Shown: positions 40,272 to 50,223, numbered from the stretch's first letter. The stretch: DNA of 64,000 bases from Corallococcus sp. EGB (GCF_019968905.1 NZ_CP079946.1:2294001-2358000); one strand, 5' to 3'. The notes: a model not told the origin generated them from the sequence alone. Made by a program: numbers and translations.

Positions 40272-42209
40272 ATGAATGACTACCTCTCCGAGGTCTTCGG
40301 GGACGGCGGGCTCTTCGCCTCGCGGTTCCCCGGCTACGAGATGCGCGAGGGCCAGGTGGCGCTCGCCCGCATGGTCGACGAGGCCATGCGCGGCGGGCGC
40401 CACACCCTCGGCGAAGGTCCCTGCGGCACCGGCAAGAGCGTCGCGTACTCGGTGCCGGCCGTCTGGCACGCGCACCACGACAAGAAGCGCGTCGTCATCG
40501 CGACGGCGAACATCGCGCTGCAGGAGCAGCTCGTCCGCAAGGACCTGCCGATGCTCGCGAGCGTGCTGCCCTGGCCGTTCACGTTCGCGCTGCTGAAGGG
40601 GCGGAACAACTACCTCTGCCTCGACCGCATGGCCGAGAGCGAGGCGCGCGGCGAGCTGCGTGGCCTCTACTACGACGACCAGCAGCGGCAGGTCGACGAC
40701 GTGCTCGCGTGGGCCGAGGCGACGAAGACGGGCGACGTCTCGGAGCTGGCCTTCATCCCGCAGGCGCAGGTCTGGTCGCGCTTCTCGGTCGGCTCCGAGG
40801 AGTGCAAGGGCGACGGGTGTCCGTTTCGTGGCGACTGCTTCGCCGAGCGCGCCAAGGCGACGGCGCAGGGCGCGGACATCATCGTCACGAACTACCACAT
40901 GCTCTTCGCGCACCTCGCCGTGCGCGAGGCGACGGGCCAGGACCTCGTGCTGCCCGCCTTCGACCTGCTCGTGCTCGACGAGGCGCACGAGGCCGCGGAG
41001 ATCGCCCGCGAGTTCTTCGGCTTCACCGTCTCCGAGCACACGCTCGGGCGGCTCGCGTCGGCCGCCGCCGACCTCGGGAACAAGCAGCTCGCGGGGGAGC
41101 TTCGCCAGGAGGCGCAGCGCCTCTTCGCGACGCTCGCCGACTACGCGCGCTCGCCCCGCTACAAGAAGCGGCTCAAGGCTCCTGGCTTCGCCTCGGACGC
41201 GGGCCTCCAGCGCTCCCTCGGCAAGCTCGTGGCGCTCGCCACGGCGCGTGCCGAGGACGAGCTCGCAGAGAAGAAGGAGCGCGCCACCGCGCGCAACGTG
41301 GCAAAGAACGCCATCATCGCCGGGGCGCGCCTCGCCGAGGGGCTCAGCCAAACGGACGCGGGCAAGAAGGTCTACTGGCTCGAGGTGGACTCCAAGGGCC
41401 GCGCGAAGCTGCGCGCCAAGCCCATCGACGTGAGCGACCTGCTGCGCGAGGAGCTGTTCGCGCGCTGCCCGTCGGTGTCGCTGGTGTCGGCGACGCTCAC
41501 CACCTCCGGCACCTTCGACTTCGTGCGCCGCGAGCTCGGCGTGCCCGAAGGCGCGCTCGAGGTCATCGCCGAGACGCCGTTTGACTTCCAGTCGCAGGCG
41601 CTGCTCGTCGTGCCGGAGAAGCTGCCAGACCCGCGCGACGCTGACTTCATCGACGCGGCCGCGCACGTCTTCCAGCAGGTGGTCGAGGCCTGCGATGGAC
41701 GCACGCTCGGCCTCTTCACGTCGTACCGGAACCTCAACGCCGTCTACGAGCGCATCGATGGCGGTCGCCACCGCGTGCTGCGCCAGGGCGGCCTCCCGCG
41801 CGCCGAGCTCACGCGCCTCTTCAAGGAGGACACGGGCTCCATCCTGCTCGGCACCGAGAGCTTCTGGACCGGCATCGACGTCGCGGGCGAGGCGCTCACT
41901 GGCCTCGTCATCGACAAGCTGCCGTTCCCGCCGCCCGATGACCCGGTCATCGACGCCATCTGCGAGCGCGACCCGCGCGCTTTCGACAACTACCTCGTCC
42001 CGCTCGCCATCATCGCTCTGCGCCAGGGCGTCGGTCGCCTCATCCGCTGCAAGACGGACGTCGGTGTCGCCGTCATCCTCGACAAGCGCATCGCTGAGAA
42101 GGGCTACGGCCGGAAGTTCCTCAAGAGCCTGCCGCCGATGCTCACGACCCGACACGTCGAGAACATCTCCCGCTTCCTCGAGGAGGCCGCCTATGCGCGC
42201 GCGAGTTGA
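40272..42209 (+). CDS. DinG/XPD-family DNA helicase
   Basis: This 645-residue superfamily 2 helicase has Walker A 'GEGPCGTGKS' (~47-56), 'VLDEAHEAAE' (DEAH), an iron-sulfur Cys set ('NYLCLDRM', 'ECKGDGCPFRGDCF') and C-terminal motifs 'GILLGTESFWTGIDVAGEAL' (read SILLGTESFWTGIDVAG) and 'RQGVGRLIRCKTDVGVAVIL'. It unwinds 5'-3' and likely clears R-loops or branched DNA in phage replication. Its last codons overlap the start of the next helicase gene at 42193. Confidence 0.9.
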   Translation: MNDYLSEVFGDGGLFASRFPGYEMREGQVALARMVDEAMRGGRHTLGEGPCGTGKSVAYSVPAVWHAHHDKKRVVIATANIALQEQLVRKDLPMLASVLPWPFTFALLKGRNNYLCLDRMAESEARGELRGLYYDDQQRQVDDVLAWAEATKTGDVSELAFIPQAQVWSRFSVGSEECKGDGCPFRGDCFAERAKATAQGADIIVTNYHMLFAHLAVREATGQDLVLPAFDLLVLDEAHEAAEIAREFFGFTVSEHTLGRLASAAADLGNKQLAGELRQEAQRLFATLADYARSPRYKKRLKAPGFASDAGLQRSLGKLVALATARAEDELAEKKERATARNVAKNAIIAGARLAEGLSQTDAGKKVYWLEVDSKGRAKLRAKPIDVSDLLREELFARCPSVSLVSATLTTSGTFDFVRRELGVPEGALEVIAETPFDFQSQALLVVPEKLPDPRDADFIDAAAHVFQQVVEACDGRTLGLFTSYRNLNAVYERIDGGRHRVLRQGGLPRAELTRLFKEDTGSILLGTESFWTGIDVAGEALTGLVIDKLPFPPPDDPVIDAICERDPRAFDNYLVPLAIIALRQGVGRLIRCKTDVGVAVILDKRIAEKGYGRKFLKSLPPMLTTRHVENISRFLEEAAYARAS

Positions 42210-43596
42210 TGCGGCGCTGACGCTGGACGTCCGAGAGGTGCCGCCGAAGGTCGTCGAGCGCCTTTGACGGATGCTGTCCTTCCCGAACCCCGCCTACCTC
42301 GATCGCCTGCGACTCGGCCTCAACCCCGGCGCCGAGCTCGAGACGGTGTGCTTCGTGGAGCAGCGAGCTGGCGAGCTGCGCCTCCCGCGCGGCGCCATCC
42401 ATGCGCTCCGACGCGCGGCCGCGCAGGACGGGCTCATCGTCGCCTGCGACGACGCGCGCGTGCTGCCCGAGGCAAAGCTCGAACTGGCGCGAGACTCCCC
42501 GCTGCGCGACTACCAGTCGACCGCCGTCGACAAGCTCGCCAAGGTCACGCAGGGGACGGTCGTCATCCCGTGCGGCGGCGGCAAGACACGCGTTGGCATG
42601 GGCGCGATCGCGCGCTTGCGAACCCCGACGCTCATCCTCGTGCACACCCTCGACCTCGCCGAGCAGTGGCTCGGGGAGCTGAAGGGCAAGCTCGGCCTCG
42701 ACGCGGGCCTCATCGGCGACGGCGAGGCGCACCCCGCGCCCGTGACGGTGGCGGTCATCCAGGCCCTCGTGCGCTGGGAACCGGCGAAGCTCGACTCCTT
42801 CCTCGCGGGCTTCGGCCTCCTCATCCTCGACGAGGCGCACCACGTCGCCACGAGCACGTTTCACTCGGTCGTTGACCGCTGCCCCGCGCGCTACCGGCTC
42901 GGGCTCACCGCGACGCCCGAGCGCGAGGACGGGCTGACCGCGCTCCTCGACCTGTTCCTCGGCGCGCGGCTCGTCACGGTCACGCACGAAGAACTCGTGG
43001 CGGCCGGCGTGCTCACCGTCCCAGAGATCCACAGCATCGAGACGGGCTTCTCGTTTCTCTACACGGGCCCCGAGGACTACGCGCCGATGCTCGCCGCCGT
43101 CGCGAGCGACGAGGCGCGCAACGCGCTCATCGTGAAGACGGTCGTCGCAGAGGCCCGCGCAGGCCACGTCTGCCTCGTGCTCTCCGGTCGCATCGACCAC
43201 TTCCACGCGCTCGCCGACGCCATCGCCGCCCAGGGCGTCGCGGCTGCCGTCCTCACCGGCGAGGTGAAACGCGCGGTCCGCAAGGAGCTGCTCGATGAGG
43301 CCCGCGCCGGGAAGCTGCCCGTCATCGTCGCCACCAGCCTCGCCGACGAGGGGCTCGACTTGCCGCGCCTCTCGCGGGTGTTCCTCGCGTACCCGGGCCG
43401 GGCACGCGGGCGCACCGTGCAGCGCCTCGGCCGCCTCATGCGCCCGCACGCCGAAAAGACGGACGCCGCGCTCTTCGACTTCGTCGACCGCAAGGTGCCT
43501 CTGCTACGTCGCCACCACCTCGAACGGCGGAAGCTCTACGCCGAGGTCCTGGGCGTGCCCGCGTCGAAGCTCGGCACGCGCAAGGGAGCCGCATGA
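42193..43596 (+). pseudogene. UvsW/XPB-like DEAH helicase split by an in-frame TGA
   Basis: ATG 42193 has a strong GAGGAGG and encodes MRARVDAALTLDVREVPPKV before a TGA at 42265-42267. The same frame continues at once with CGG and ATG 42271, 'MLSFPNPAYLDRLRLGLN', which is what normally follows this N-terminus in the family. A CGA-to-TGA change would explain the break. The rest (441 residues from 42271) looks intact: 'VIPCGGGKTRVG' (Walker A), 'LILDEAHHVA', 'GLTATPEREDG' and 'QRLGRLMRPH'. Reinitiation 3 nt after the stop could still make an N-truncated helicase. Confidence 0.8.
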
Positions 43597-46500
43597 GCGC
43601 GCTCGCTCCCGACGAGAGCAGCATCCGGTCGACTTGGCGCTGGCTCGCCCACGGCGCGCACGGCGTCTCCGAGGTGCGCGTCATCCGGCCAGCGGGCGGC
43701 ATCATCGGCATCGGCTTCTTTGACGACGAGGACGCCTTCGTCCGCGAGTGCGTGCGCACCAATGCGGCCGGCAACGTCTACGTCGGCATCCAGCCACGCC
43801 CGAGGCGCCTCTTCGACGCGGCGCCGAACGTCGTGCGCCCGCTCAAGACCGGCGTCGGCCGCAAGGACATCGAGGTCATCACCGCGACGGTCATCGACCT
43901 CGATCCGGTGCGCCCGAAGGACACCGCCAGCACCGACGCCGAGCTCGCGCTGGCGATCGCTGCGGCCGAGAAGGCCTCGGCGTGGTGCGAGGCCGAGGGG
44001 CTCGTGCGCCCGCGCCTCATGATGAGCGGCAACGGCGCGCAGCTCTGGTTCGCACTGCCGCCCACAGCGCTGGAGGGCGACCGCCGTGACCGGCTCCAGG
44101 CGGGGCTCAAGGCGTTCGAGGCGACGGTTCGCGAGCGCGTGCAGAGCGAGGCCGTCCACGTCGACTCCATCCACGACGTCGCCCGCATCATCAAGGTCAT
44201 CGGCACCGTGAGCCACAAGGGCGACGGCCTGGGCGACCGTCCCCACCGCGTCAGCGCAGGGCTCTCCGGTTTCGAGCGCGTCGCAGATGCCGCCCTCCTC
44301 GCCCGCCTCGACGTCGACCCCGCGCTCGAGCTGCCGGCCGCCGCAGCCCGCCTGACGCTCCCGGTGTTTGGGAACGCGCCGGCACCTGGCTCCGCGAAGG
44401 CAAAGCGCACGCCGGAGGGCGAGTACGACTGGGAGCACCCGGTCGAGATGTGCGGCCCGGTCCAGCGCCTCTGGGAGCAGGGCGCCGAGGACCGGAGCGT
44501 CGCCATCTTCAACATGGTGCGCTTCTTCGCGCATAAGGGGCTGGGCCTCGACGAGATCACCGAGCTGGTCCTCGAGGACGACCGGCGAGGCCTGGGCAAG
44601 CTGCGCGGCCGCGACGGTGTCGCGTACATCAAGAAGGCGCACGAGAAGGTGCTCGCGACCGCTCGCGAGGACGGCTCGATCGCCCCGCCGTGCCATTCGC
44701 TCCAGAACCTCGGCTACTGCCGCGTGAACCGCGAGCCGACCGCGCGGTGCGAGCTCTACGACGTCGTCTTCGACATCGAGAAGGCCATCGAGGCTGTACC
44801 GAGCGACACGCCCGCGCGTGAACTCGAGTACCGCCTGAAGCCCATCCTCGACGCCATCGCGCACCGCGGTCCATCCGTGCAGAGCAAGTACCTCGGCGTC
44901 GTCGAGAAGCGCTTCGGGCTCAAGGCCAAGGACCTGCGCAAGGCTGTCGCCCGCGTGACTACCGCGCCGGCGCGCGACGACGATGAGCGCGCCGAGCCCG
45001 AGAGCAGCGACGAGGAGATGGAGGGCGCGATCTTCGAGGACGCGTCCTGCTACTACTGCATGACCGCGCGCGGCGAGACCAAGGTCATTTCGTCGTTCAC
45101 CATCGAGCCGACGATGCGCGTCGTCACCGAGGACGGCGAGCTCATTCTCGGCGACGCGCTCACAGACAAGGGCGGCAAGGTTCCGGGCTTGCGGCTGCCG
45201 CTCACGGCGTTCCACAGCAAGCGCGACCTCATTCGCCAGCTCCCATCCGCTGACCTGCAGTGGACCGGCAGCGACAACAACGTCCAGGGTCTGCTCCGGG
45301 TGCTCGCTCGGCGACCGGTCCCTCGTCGACCGGGCTCGAACATGCTGGGCGAGTACAAGAAGGGCGAGCACCACGTCTGGCTCGGCCCCGACTGCGCCAT
45401 CGGCAAGGACGGCTTCCTCGAGCCGTCGCCGGTCATCTACGTCCCGAGCGGCGCGTCGCTCGACAAGCGCGTCTCCTACGTGAAGAGCGACGAGGACACG
45501 TTCCTGGAGGTCGCGGCCGTCGTCTTCCGCTGCCTGCCGCAGGTGAACAAGCCCGAGGTCATCCTCCCGGTGCTCGGCTGGTTCTTCGCGACGCCGATGA
45601 AGGCGAGCTTCATGAAGGCGGTGGGCGCGTTCCCGACGCTGTTCGTGTGGGGCACGCAGGGCTCGGGCAAGTCGAGCCTCTGCATCGACATCATGTGGCC
45701 GCTGTTCGGTATCCGCGACGCCGAGCCCTACAGCGCGACGGAGACCGAGTTCGCGCTGCTGAAGCTGCTGACGTCGACGCGCTCGGTGCCGATCTTCATC
45801 GACGAGTACAAGCCCTACGACATGCAGCGGCAGCGGCTCAACACGCTGCACCGCTACCTGCGCCGTCTCTACCGGGGCGAAACCGAGGAGCGCGGGCGCC
45901 CGGACCTCAAGGTGAACAGCTACCACCTGCAGGCGCCGGTCTGCGTCGCTGGCGAGACGCGCCCCACGGAGGCCGCGCTGCTCGAGCGCATCATCGCCGC
46001 GAACCCGGAGAAGACCACGCTCGACGAGCAGACTGGCCACAAGCAGGCCTACCGCGAGCTGCGCTCGGTAGACCTCGTGCTCTTCGCGCCGAGGTACATC
46101 CAGTTCTGCCTCGGGCGCGACTTCGACGCTGACCTCGCGGTGGCGCTCGGCGTCGCCAAGGCGCTGCTCGACGGACGCAAGGTGCCCGTGCGCATCGCGG
46201 AGAACCTCACCGCGATGCTGCTCGGCGTGCATCTCTTCGAGGAGTTCGCCAAGCACTGCGGCTGCGAGCTGCCCGACGACCTCGGCGTCGAGGCCGCCGT
46301 GAACGCGGTGCTCGACGACGTCCTCGAGACCGATCAGGGCGTGAAGAACGCGCTCGACCACTTCCTCGAGATGCTGGGCGTGATGGCCGTCCAGGGGCAC
46401 CTCAAGCACCGCGTCCACTACGTGTTCGACGCGGGGAACCTCGCCATCCACCTCGAGAGCGCGTACGACGCGTTCCGCGCGCACTGCAAGCGCATCGACT

Positions 46501-46754
46501 ACGAGGGAGAGGTCGTCGACCTGAAGGCGCTGCGACGCCTCATCCTCGAGAACAAGAAGCAAGGTGGCTTCGTCCTGGTCGAGAGCGAGCGCGTGCTGTT
46601 CGACGGCCGCGAGGGGCGCCGCCGCGCGGTGCTCGTCGACCTCGCGAAGACCAAGGTCGTCACGGCCGACGACTTCCCGACGCCCGACGAAGGGGGCGGC
46701 GGCGGCCTCCGCGAGACCCTCAAGTCCCGCCACGGCTGGCGCGACGACTCGTAG
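43593..46754 (+). CDS. Large primase-helicase replication protein
   Basis: This 1053-residue protein has an AEP-type primase-polymerase start with 'ATVIDLDPVRPKDTAST' and 'RLMMSGNGAQLWFALPPTAL', then 'HVDSIHDVARIIKVIGTVSH'. A Cys set 'PPCHSLQNLGYC...ARCELYD' may bind Fe-S or zinc. The C-terminal half has Walker A 'LFVWGTQGSGKSSLCIDI' and 'PIFIDEYKPYD', a helicase or initiator ATPase. It is likely the phage replication initiator/primase. ATG overlaps the helicase stop (ATGA), and its 3' end overlaps the convergent unknown gene by 35 nt. Confidence 0.85.
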   Translation: MSALAPDESSIRSTWRWLAHGAHGVSEVRVIRPAGGIIGIGFFDDEDAFVRECVRTNAAGNVYVGIQPRPRRLFDAAPNVVRPLKTGVGRKDIEVITATVIDLDPVRPKDTASTDAELALAIAAAEKASAWCEAEGLVRPRLMMSGNGAQLWFALPPTALEGDRRDRLQAGLKAFEATVRERVQSEAVHVDSIHDVARIIKVIGTVSHKGDGLGDRPHRVSAGLSGFERVADAALLARLDVDPALELPAAAARLTLPVFGNAPAPGSAKAKRTPEGEYDWEHPVEMCGPVQRLWEQGAEDRSVAIFNMVRFFAHKGLGLDEITELVLEDDRRGLGKLRGRDGVAYIKKAHEKVLATAREDGSIAPPCHSLQNLGYCRVNREPTARCELYDVVFDIEKAIEAVPSDTPARELEYRLKPILDAIAHRGPSVQSKYLGVVEKRFGLKAKDLRKAVARVTTAPARDDDERAEPESSDEEMEGAIFEDASCYYCMTARGETKVISSFTIEPTMRVVTEDGELILGDALTDKGGKVPGLRLPLTAFHSKRDLIRQLPSADLQWTGSDNNVQGLLRVLARRPVPRRPGSNMLGEYKKGEHHVWLGPDCAIGKDGFLEPSPVIYVPSGASLDKRVSYVKSDEDTFLEVAAVVFRCLPQVNKPEVILPVLGWFFATPMKASFMKAVGAFPTLFVWGTQGSGKSSLCIDIMWPLFGIRDAEPYSATETEFALLKLLTSTRSVPIFIDEYKPYDMQRQRLNTLHRYLRRLYRGETEERGRPDLKVNSYHLQAPVCVAGETRPTEAALLERIIAANPEKTTLDEQTGHKQAYRELRSVDLVLFAPRYIQFCLGRDFDADLAVALGVAKALLDGRKVPVRIAENLTAMLLGVHLFEEFAKHCGCELPDDLGVEAAVNAVLDDVLETDQGVKNALDHFLEMLGVMAVQGHLKHRVHYVFDAGNLAIHLESAYDAFRAHCKRIDYEGEVVDLKALRRLILENKKQGGFVLVESERVLFDGREGRRRAVLVDLAKTKVVTADDFPTPDEGGGGGLRETLKSRHGWRDDS

Positions 46755-47946
46755 CCGGGGTCTTCACGGCCTCGGCGTCCCCAGGCGCACCGAGGCGGCG
46801 GCAGTCGCGGAGGAGGGTGGAGGCGTTCTGCAGGCCCTCCTCCTGCTTCTTCGTCGCCTTGCCCTTCGTGCCGTCCTTCTTCTTCGTCGTGGTCGTGGCC
46901 ACGAACTCGAGCTGCGCGAGCGACTCGTCGAGCTCGATGTTCTCGGGCGGGATGCCGAGGCGGACGAGGCCTTCGCCGCGCTGTACGCGGAGCAGGGCCT
47001 TGCGCTCCTCCTCGCCGAGCCCGGGGATGTCGAACTTCCCGAGGTCCGCGCGCAGGTCGTTGAGCGCCGGGTCCTTGTCGCTGCCGTCACGCAGGCGCGA
47101 CTTGTCGATCCACCCGTCGTCCTTGCCGTTCTTGCGGGCCGCCGCGAGCAGCAGCAGGCGCAGGAACTTCAGGTCGCTCTTGCGGAAACCGCCGAAGTCG
47201 TGGCCGTTCATCTCCACGACGTGGCGATCGCCCGGACGCGTCGCGAGCCGGAGCCGCACGTAGTCGAGGTCGAGCATCGGGTCCTCGATGACCTGCGTGC
47301 GGTACTCGGGCGTCAGCTCGTCGATGGCGCGGGCCAGGTCCATGCCTCCGCGCGCGTCGAGGGCGAGCTCGAAGGGGACGATCCTATCGACGGTGGTGAG
47401 CGCCGTCGGGGGCTTCTTCGCCACCAGGACGATCATCCCGTCGACGCCCAGTTCGGCGCGTGTGCCTCGACAGAGCTGCTCGAAGCCGAGCTTCGGTGCG
47501 CGCAGCCAGACGACGGCCACGTTGAGCCCACGCCGGCGCACGAGCCCGACGCCGAGGAATGGCTTGGGCACCTTGCCCGTGAGCGGCGCGAGGCCGTTCT
47601 GGGCGGCAAGCTTCGCAAAGACGTCCTTCGCGCGGCACCGCAGCCCCTCGACCTCGGTGCGCTCGACCCAGGTCCAGCCCGGCCAGCAGGGCGGTTCCTC
47701 GGGGCACGCCACCCCGACGAGCTTCTCCGAGGCGCGGAGGTCGTAGTTCAAGTTCGGCAGGCAGCCGCGCTCGCAGCCGGGCGGCTCGTAGTCGTCGTCC
47801 TTGCCGTACTCGAGGACGCGCTCGCGGACGCAGAGCACCGGCTCCGCGCCTGCGGCCATGACCTCGGCGTACGAGACGCGCGAGTCGTCACTGAGCCGCA
47901 GCTTCGACAGCAGCAGCGTCCAGGGGAGAACGTCGTCCGCTGGCAT
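46720..47946 (-). CDS. Unknown protein, last gene of XRE/ImmA operon
   Basis: This 408-residue protein starts MPADDVLPWTLLLSKLRLSD. It has an N-terminal Cys group (VLCVRERV, PGCERGCLPN, ACPEEPPCWPG, LRCRAKD) that may bind zinc, a central 'NVAVVWLRAPKLGFEQLCRG' domain, and a Lys/Thr-rich C-terminus. It overlaps the previous gene by 59 nt and the convergent primase by 35 nt. I do not recognise a family. Operon linkage to a repressor-protease pair suggests a regulated effector. Confidence 0.7.
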   Translation of the reverse strand: MPADDVLPWTLLLSKLRLSDDSRVSYAEVMAAGAEPVLCVRERVLEYGKDDDYEPPGCERGCLPNLNYDLRASEKLVGVACPEEPPCWPGWTWVERTEVEGLRCRAKDVFAKLAAQNGLAPLTGKVPKPFLGVGLVRRRGLNVAVVWLRAPKLGFEQLCRGTRAELGVDGMIVLVAKKPPTALTTVDRIVPFELALDARGGMDLARAIDELTPEYRTQVIEDPMLDLDYVRLRLATRPGDRHVVEMNGHDFGGFRKSDLKFLRLLLLAAARKNGKDDGWIDKSRLRDGSDKDPALNDLRADLGKFDIPGLGEEERKALLRVQRGEGLVRLGIPPENIELDESLAQLEFVATTTTKKKDGTKGKATKKQEEGLQNASTLLRDCRRLGAPGDAEAVKTPATSRRASRGGT

Positions 47947-49081
47947 CGATGCCCCACTCCTTCAGGTAGCGACGGATGACGCGGTCGCGCTCCGTGTCGT
48001 TCAGGTTCGAGCTGTTCGGGTTGAAGAGGCTGACCGTGCGGTACTTCTGACGGCCCTTGCCCTCGAAGCGGAACTGCAGCCGGACGCCGTGGATCTCGTC
48101 GCTCGCGAGGTTCACGCCGTGCTCCTCGAGGAGCAAGCGCACGCCCAGCACGGTGAAGCCCGCCTTTATCTCCACTGTCACGCGCTTGACGTCGCGACTC
48201 GCCGGCTTCGCAACCACGCGCACGATTGAGACTTCCTCGATCTTGTCGAAGCCGCGCACCGGGAAGTCGAAGTCGTCGTCGCGCAGCGGGTCGAACGAGA
48301 ACTTCGGGCTCTTGGTCGTGTCCTCGAAGTAGCTCGTGTCACCGATGAAGAGCTGGGCGAACAGGTCGCGCAGCTTCTCGCGCTCGGCCACGCGCGGCGC
48401 CTTCACGAGGAGCGTCGACGTCTCGAACTGGAAGACAGCCGCGAGCCGCACAACAGGCCGCTGCCAGTCCGGCTCCACCACGCCCTTGTCGTTGAAGCGA
48501 TCGAAGGGGGCGACCTCGTCCTCGTGGTAGATGAAGAGCGCGAACTTCTCGTCGTTGGCGAAATCCTCGACCTGGCAGCGTGCGCCGAACGCGGTCTCGC
48601 GGAAGTGGCTCGCCATCGCTGCCTTCATGTCCGCCTTGGCCTGCGCGGTCGGCTTCAGCGACACCGCGTAGCGCCCGTGGAACTCCGTGAGGTGTTCCAT
48701 CATGTCGAGAACGTGGGCTTGGTGCGCCTCGAGGAAGAGCGGCTCATCGGCCACGAACAGGCGCACCGCGAGATCCTGCGCCGACCACGCGCGGCTTTCC
48801 TCGACAAGGTGAGAGTGCCCGTTGGTCCAGACCTGCAAGGCGAGCCGCTCGAGGTAGGGGCGCGCGTGAGGCCCGCACAGATCGTTGACCGGCAGGAGTT
48901 TCGTCTCGAGCGCCACCCGCTCGGTCTCGGGGAGCGCTTTCCACGCGCGATAGACCTGCTCCCCCACCGGTCCCTGGCCATCGAGCACGAGCTCGACGGC
49001 GGCCCACTCGAGCAGGACCTCGAGGGCGTCGGGGGTGAGGTGGCGGAAGAAGGACTTCGGGTTCCATTCGCGGTTGGCCAT
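47888..49081 (-). CDS. Unknown protein, third gene of XRE/ImmA operon
   Basis: This 397-residue protein starts at ATG 49081 (GGAG 7 nt upstream) with MANREWNPKSFFRHLTPDAL. The N-terminal ~200 residues are helical; the C-terminal half is beta-rich with 'RVTVEIKAGFTVLGVRLLLE' and 'GVRLQFRFEGKGRQKYRTVS'. It has its own upstream operator copy (CTGTTGCCTAAACAG, 49101-49115), so it may be separately controlled by the XRE repressor. No family is recognised. It and the next gene look like a two-component module. Confidence 0.75.
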   Translation of the reverse strand: MANREWNPKSFFRHLTPDALEVLLEWAAVELVLDGQGPVGEQVYRAWKALPETERVALETKLLPVNDLCGPHARPYLERLALQVWTNGHSHLVEESRAWSAQDLAVRLFVADEPLFLEAHQAHVLDMMEHLTEFHGRYAVSLKPTAQAKADMKAAMASHFRETAFGARCQVEDFANDEKFALFIYHEDEVAPFDRFNDKGVVEPDWQRPVVRLAAVFQFETSTLLVKAPRVAEREKLRDLFAQLFIGDTSYFEDTTKSPKFSFDPLRDDDFDFPVRGFDKIEEVSIVRVVAKPASRDVKRVTVEIKAGFTVLGVRLLLEEHGVNLASDEIHGVRLQFRFEGKGRQKYRTVSLFNPNSSNLNDTERDRVIRRYLKEWGIDASGRRSPLDAAAVEAAAQ

Positions 49082-49100
49082 GCGTTCTCCGGATGGGTGA

Positions 49101-49115
49101 CTGTTGCCTAAACAG
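49101..49115 (-). promoter_or_regulatory. Operator copy 2 (CTGTT-GCCTA-AACAG dyad)
   Basis: The 15-bp CTGTTGCCTAAACAG has 5-bp inverted arms around a 5-bp centre. Its first 12 bases repeat exactly at 50224-50235 ahead of the XRE gene. It sits 20 nt upstream of the 397-residue gene start, overlapping a possible -10 element (TGTTTA on the minus strand). The XRE protein is the likely ligand (inference). Confidence 0.65.
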
Positions 49116-49153
49116 GGGACATCGAGAGCGAACGAAACCGCTCCCCCCACACT

Positions 49154-49834
49154 TCAGAAGAGCCGTCCTTGCGCGCCGTCGACGACGAGCTTCAGGGTCT
49201 CCAGGCGGATCTGCATCGCCTGGTTCGACACGTTGGTGAAGCCGCCGTGTGCGATGACCTCGGACGCGAAGTCGCGCAGCTCGGAGATGCGCTCGTCAGC
49301 CTTCTTGCGGGCGAGGAGGTTGTCGATGGCGAGCGGCCCGCCGCTCACGTGCTTCACCGCCGCGCGTACGTCGCTCGCGGGCATGAGCAGGAACGCCGAG
49401 AACTTGTCGGCCTGGATCTCAGCCGGGTCGCGCTGGCCGTCGCGGCAGACGATGGCGGCGGTGGCCTTGGCACCGGGCTCGCGCGAGAAGAGCGGGAACG
49501 TGACCTTGTCCATCTCGCGGAGCGGGCGGTGGAGCTGCCAGTGGCCGAGCTCGTGACTGAGGGTGAAGCAGTAGCGGCCCTCGTTGCCCTCAAGCGACGA
49601 GTCGATGACCACCAGCGCGTCGTCGAGCCACGTCGCGCCGAGCACGTCGGGCTTGCCGAGCTTCGTGCGGAGGTCGCCCATCTCGAGGCTGAGCCCGAGG
49701 ACACCCTCGGCGATCGCGTCGACCGGGATTGGCGGGCGAGGCGCCTCGCCTTTCCACTTGGCGTACCGGCGCAGCAGTTCCTGAGCGGCGCTCTCGATCT
49801 GCGCGTCCGAGAGGAACGGGACCTTGGTCGACAT
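49154..49834 (-). CDS. ImmA/IrrE-family metallopeptidase
   Basis: This 226-residue protein has the zinc-protease motif 'FTLSHELGHWQLH' (HELGH) and a downstream 'DPAEIQADKFSAFLLMP' with the third ligand Glu, typical of ImmA/IrrE. In ICEBs1 and phages, ImmA cleaves its partner repressor and induces excision; IrrE-like proteins respond to DNA damage. The ATG overlaps the XRE stop by one base (TGATG), marking a repressor-protease pair. The C-terminal 'VSNQAMQIRLETLKLV' is also family-typical. Confidence 0.88.
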   Translation of the reverse strand: MSTKVPFLSDAQIESAAQELLRRYAKWKGEAPRPPIPVDAIAEGVLGLSLEMGDLRTKLGKPDVLGATWLDDALVVIDSSLEGNEGRYCFTLSHELGHWQLHRPLREMDKVTFPLFSREPGAKATAAIVCRDGQRDPAEIQADKFSAFLLMPASDVRAAVKHVSGGPLAIDNLLARKKADERISELRDFASEVIAHGGFTNVSNQAMQIRLETLKLVVDGAQGRLF

Positions 49835-50184
49835 CACCGTTTCCCCTTCTTCTGCTGTGCGTCGAGGAGCTTCATCAGGTCCGCGCCGGAGATGTTCTTC
49901 TCGCCGACGGTGCGCAGGAACTCCGGCATCGTGGGGTCAGCCTTGATGACCTTCTCGACGTCCTCGGACACGCGGCCCGCGAGCGTCATCAGCTCGTCGA
50001 AGTCGTCGTTCAGCAGCGTCGCCAGCTTGCGGATGACGTCCTCGGCTGGCTGGCTCTTCTCTTCCATCGTCTCGATGCGCGACAGGTACGTGGGCGAGAT
50101 GCCGACCTTTGTGGCTGTCTCGCGGAGACCGAGCTTCAGCTCAGTCCTCTTGCGGCGGATGCGTTCTCCAAAGCGTTCCTTCAC
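49834..50184 (-). CDS. XRE-family transcriptional repressor
   Basis: This 116-residue protein has an N-terminal HTH, 'RIRRKRTELKLGLRETATKV' followed by 'GISPTYLSRIETMEEKSQP', the XRE fold. A C-terminal helical part ends 'LMKLLDAQQKKGKR'. It heads a four-gene operon with its ImmA partner and probably controls lysogeny or the downstream unknown genes. The dyad operator around its promoter suggests autoregulation. Confidence 0.88.
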   Translation of the reverse strand: MKERFGERIRRKRTELKLGLRETATKVGISPTYLSRIETMEEKSQPAEDVIRKLATLLNDDFDELMTLAGRVSEDVEKVIKADPTMPEFLRTVGEKNISGADLMKLLDAQQKKGKR

Positions 50185-50223
50185 GTGTCCTCGCTCAGCA
50201 CCTCAGCAGTAGGGCCTGATGTA

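Noticed and set aside
39048-42155. 1035-codon minus-strand open frame
   Set aside because: It is antisense to the SSB-like and DinG-like genes, has Arg/Glu/Val shadow composition and no ribosome site or recognisable domain. The plus-strand proteins have clear motifs.
43536-46733. 1065-codon minus-strand open frame
   Set aside because: It is antisense to the primase-helicase, whose Walker and primase motifs are clear. Long antisense frames are expected in very GC-rich coding DNA.
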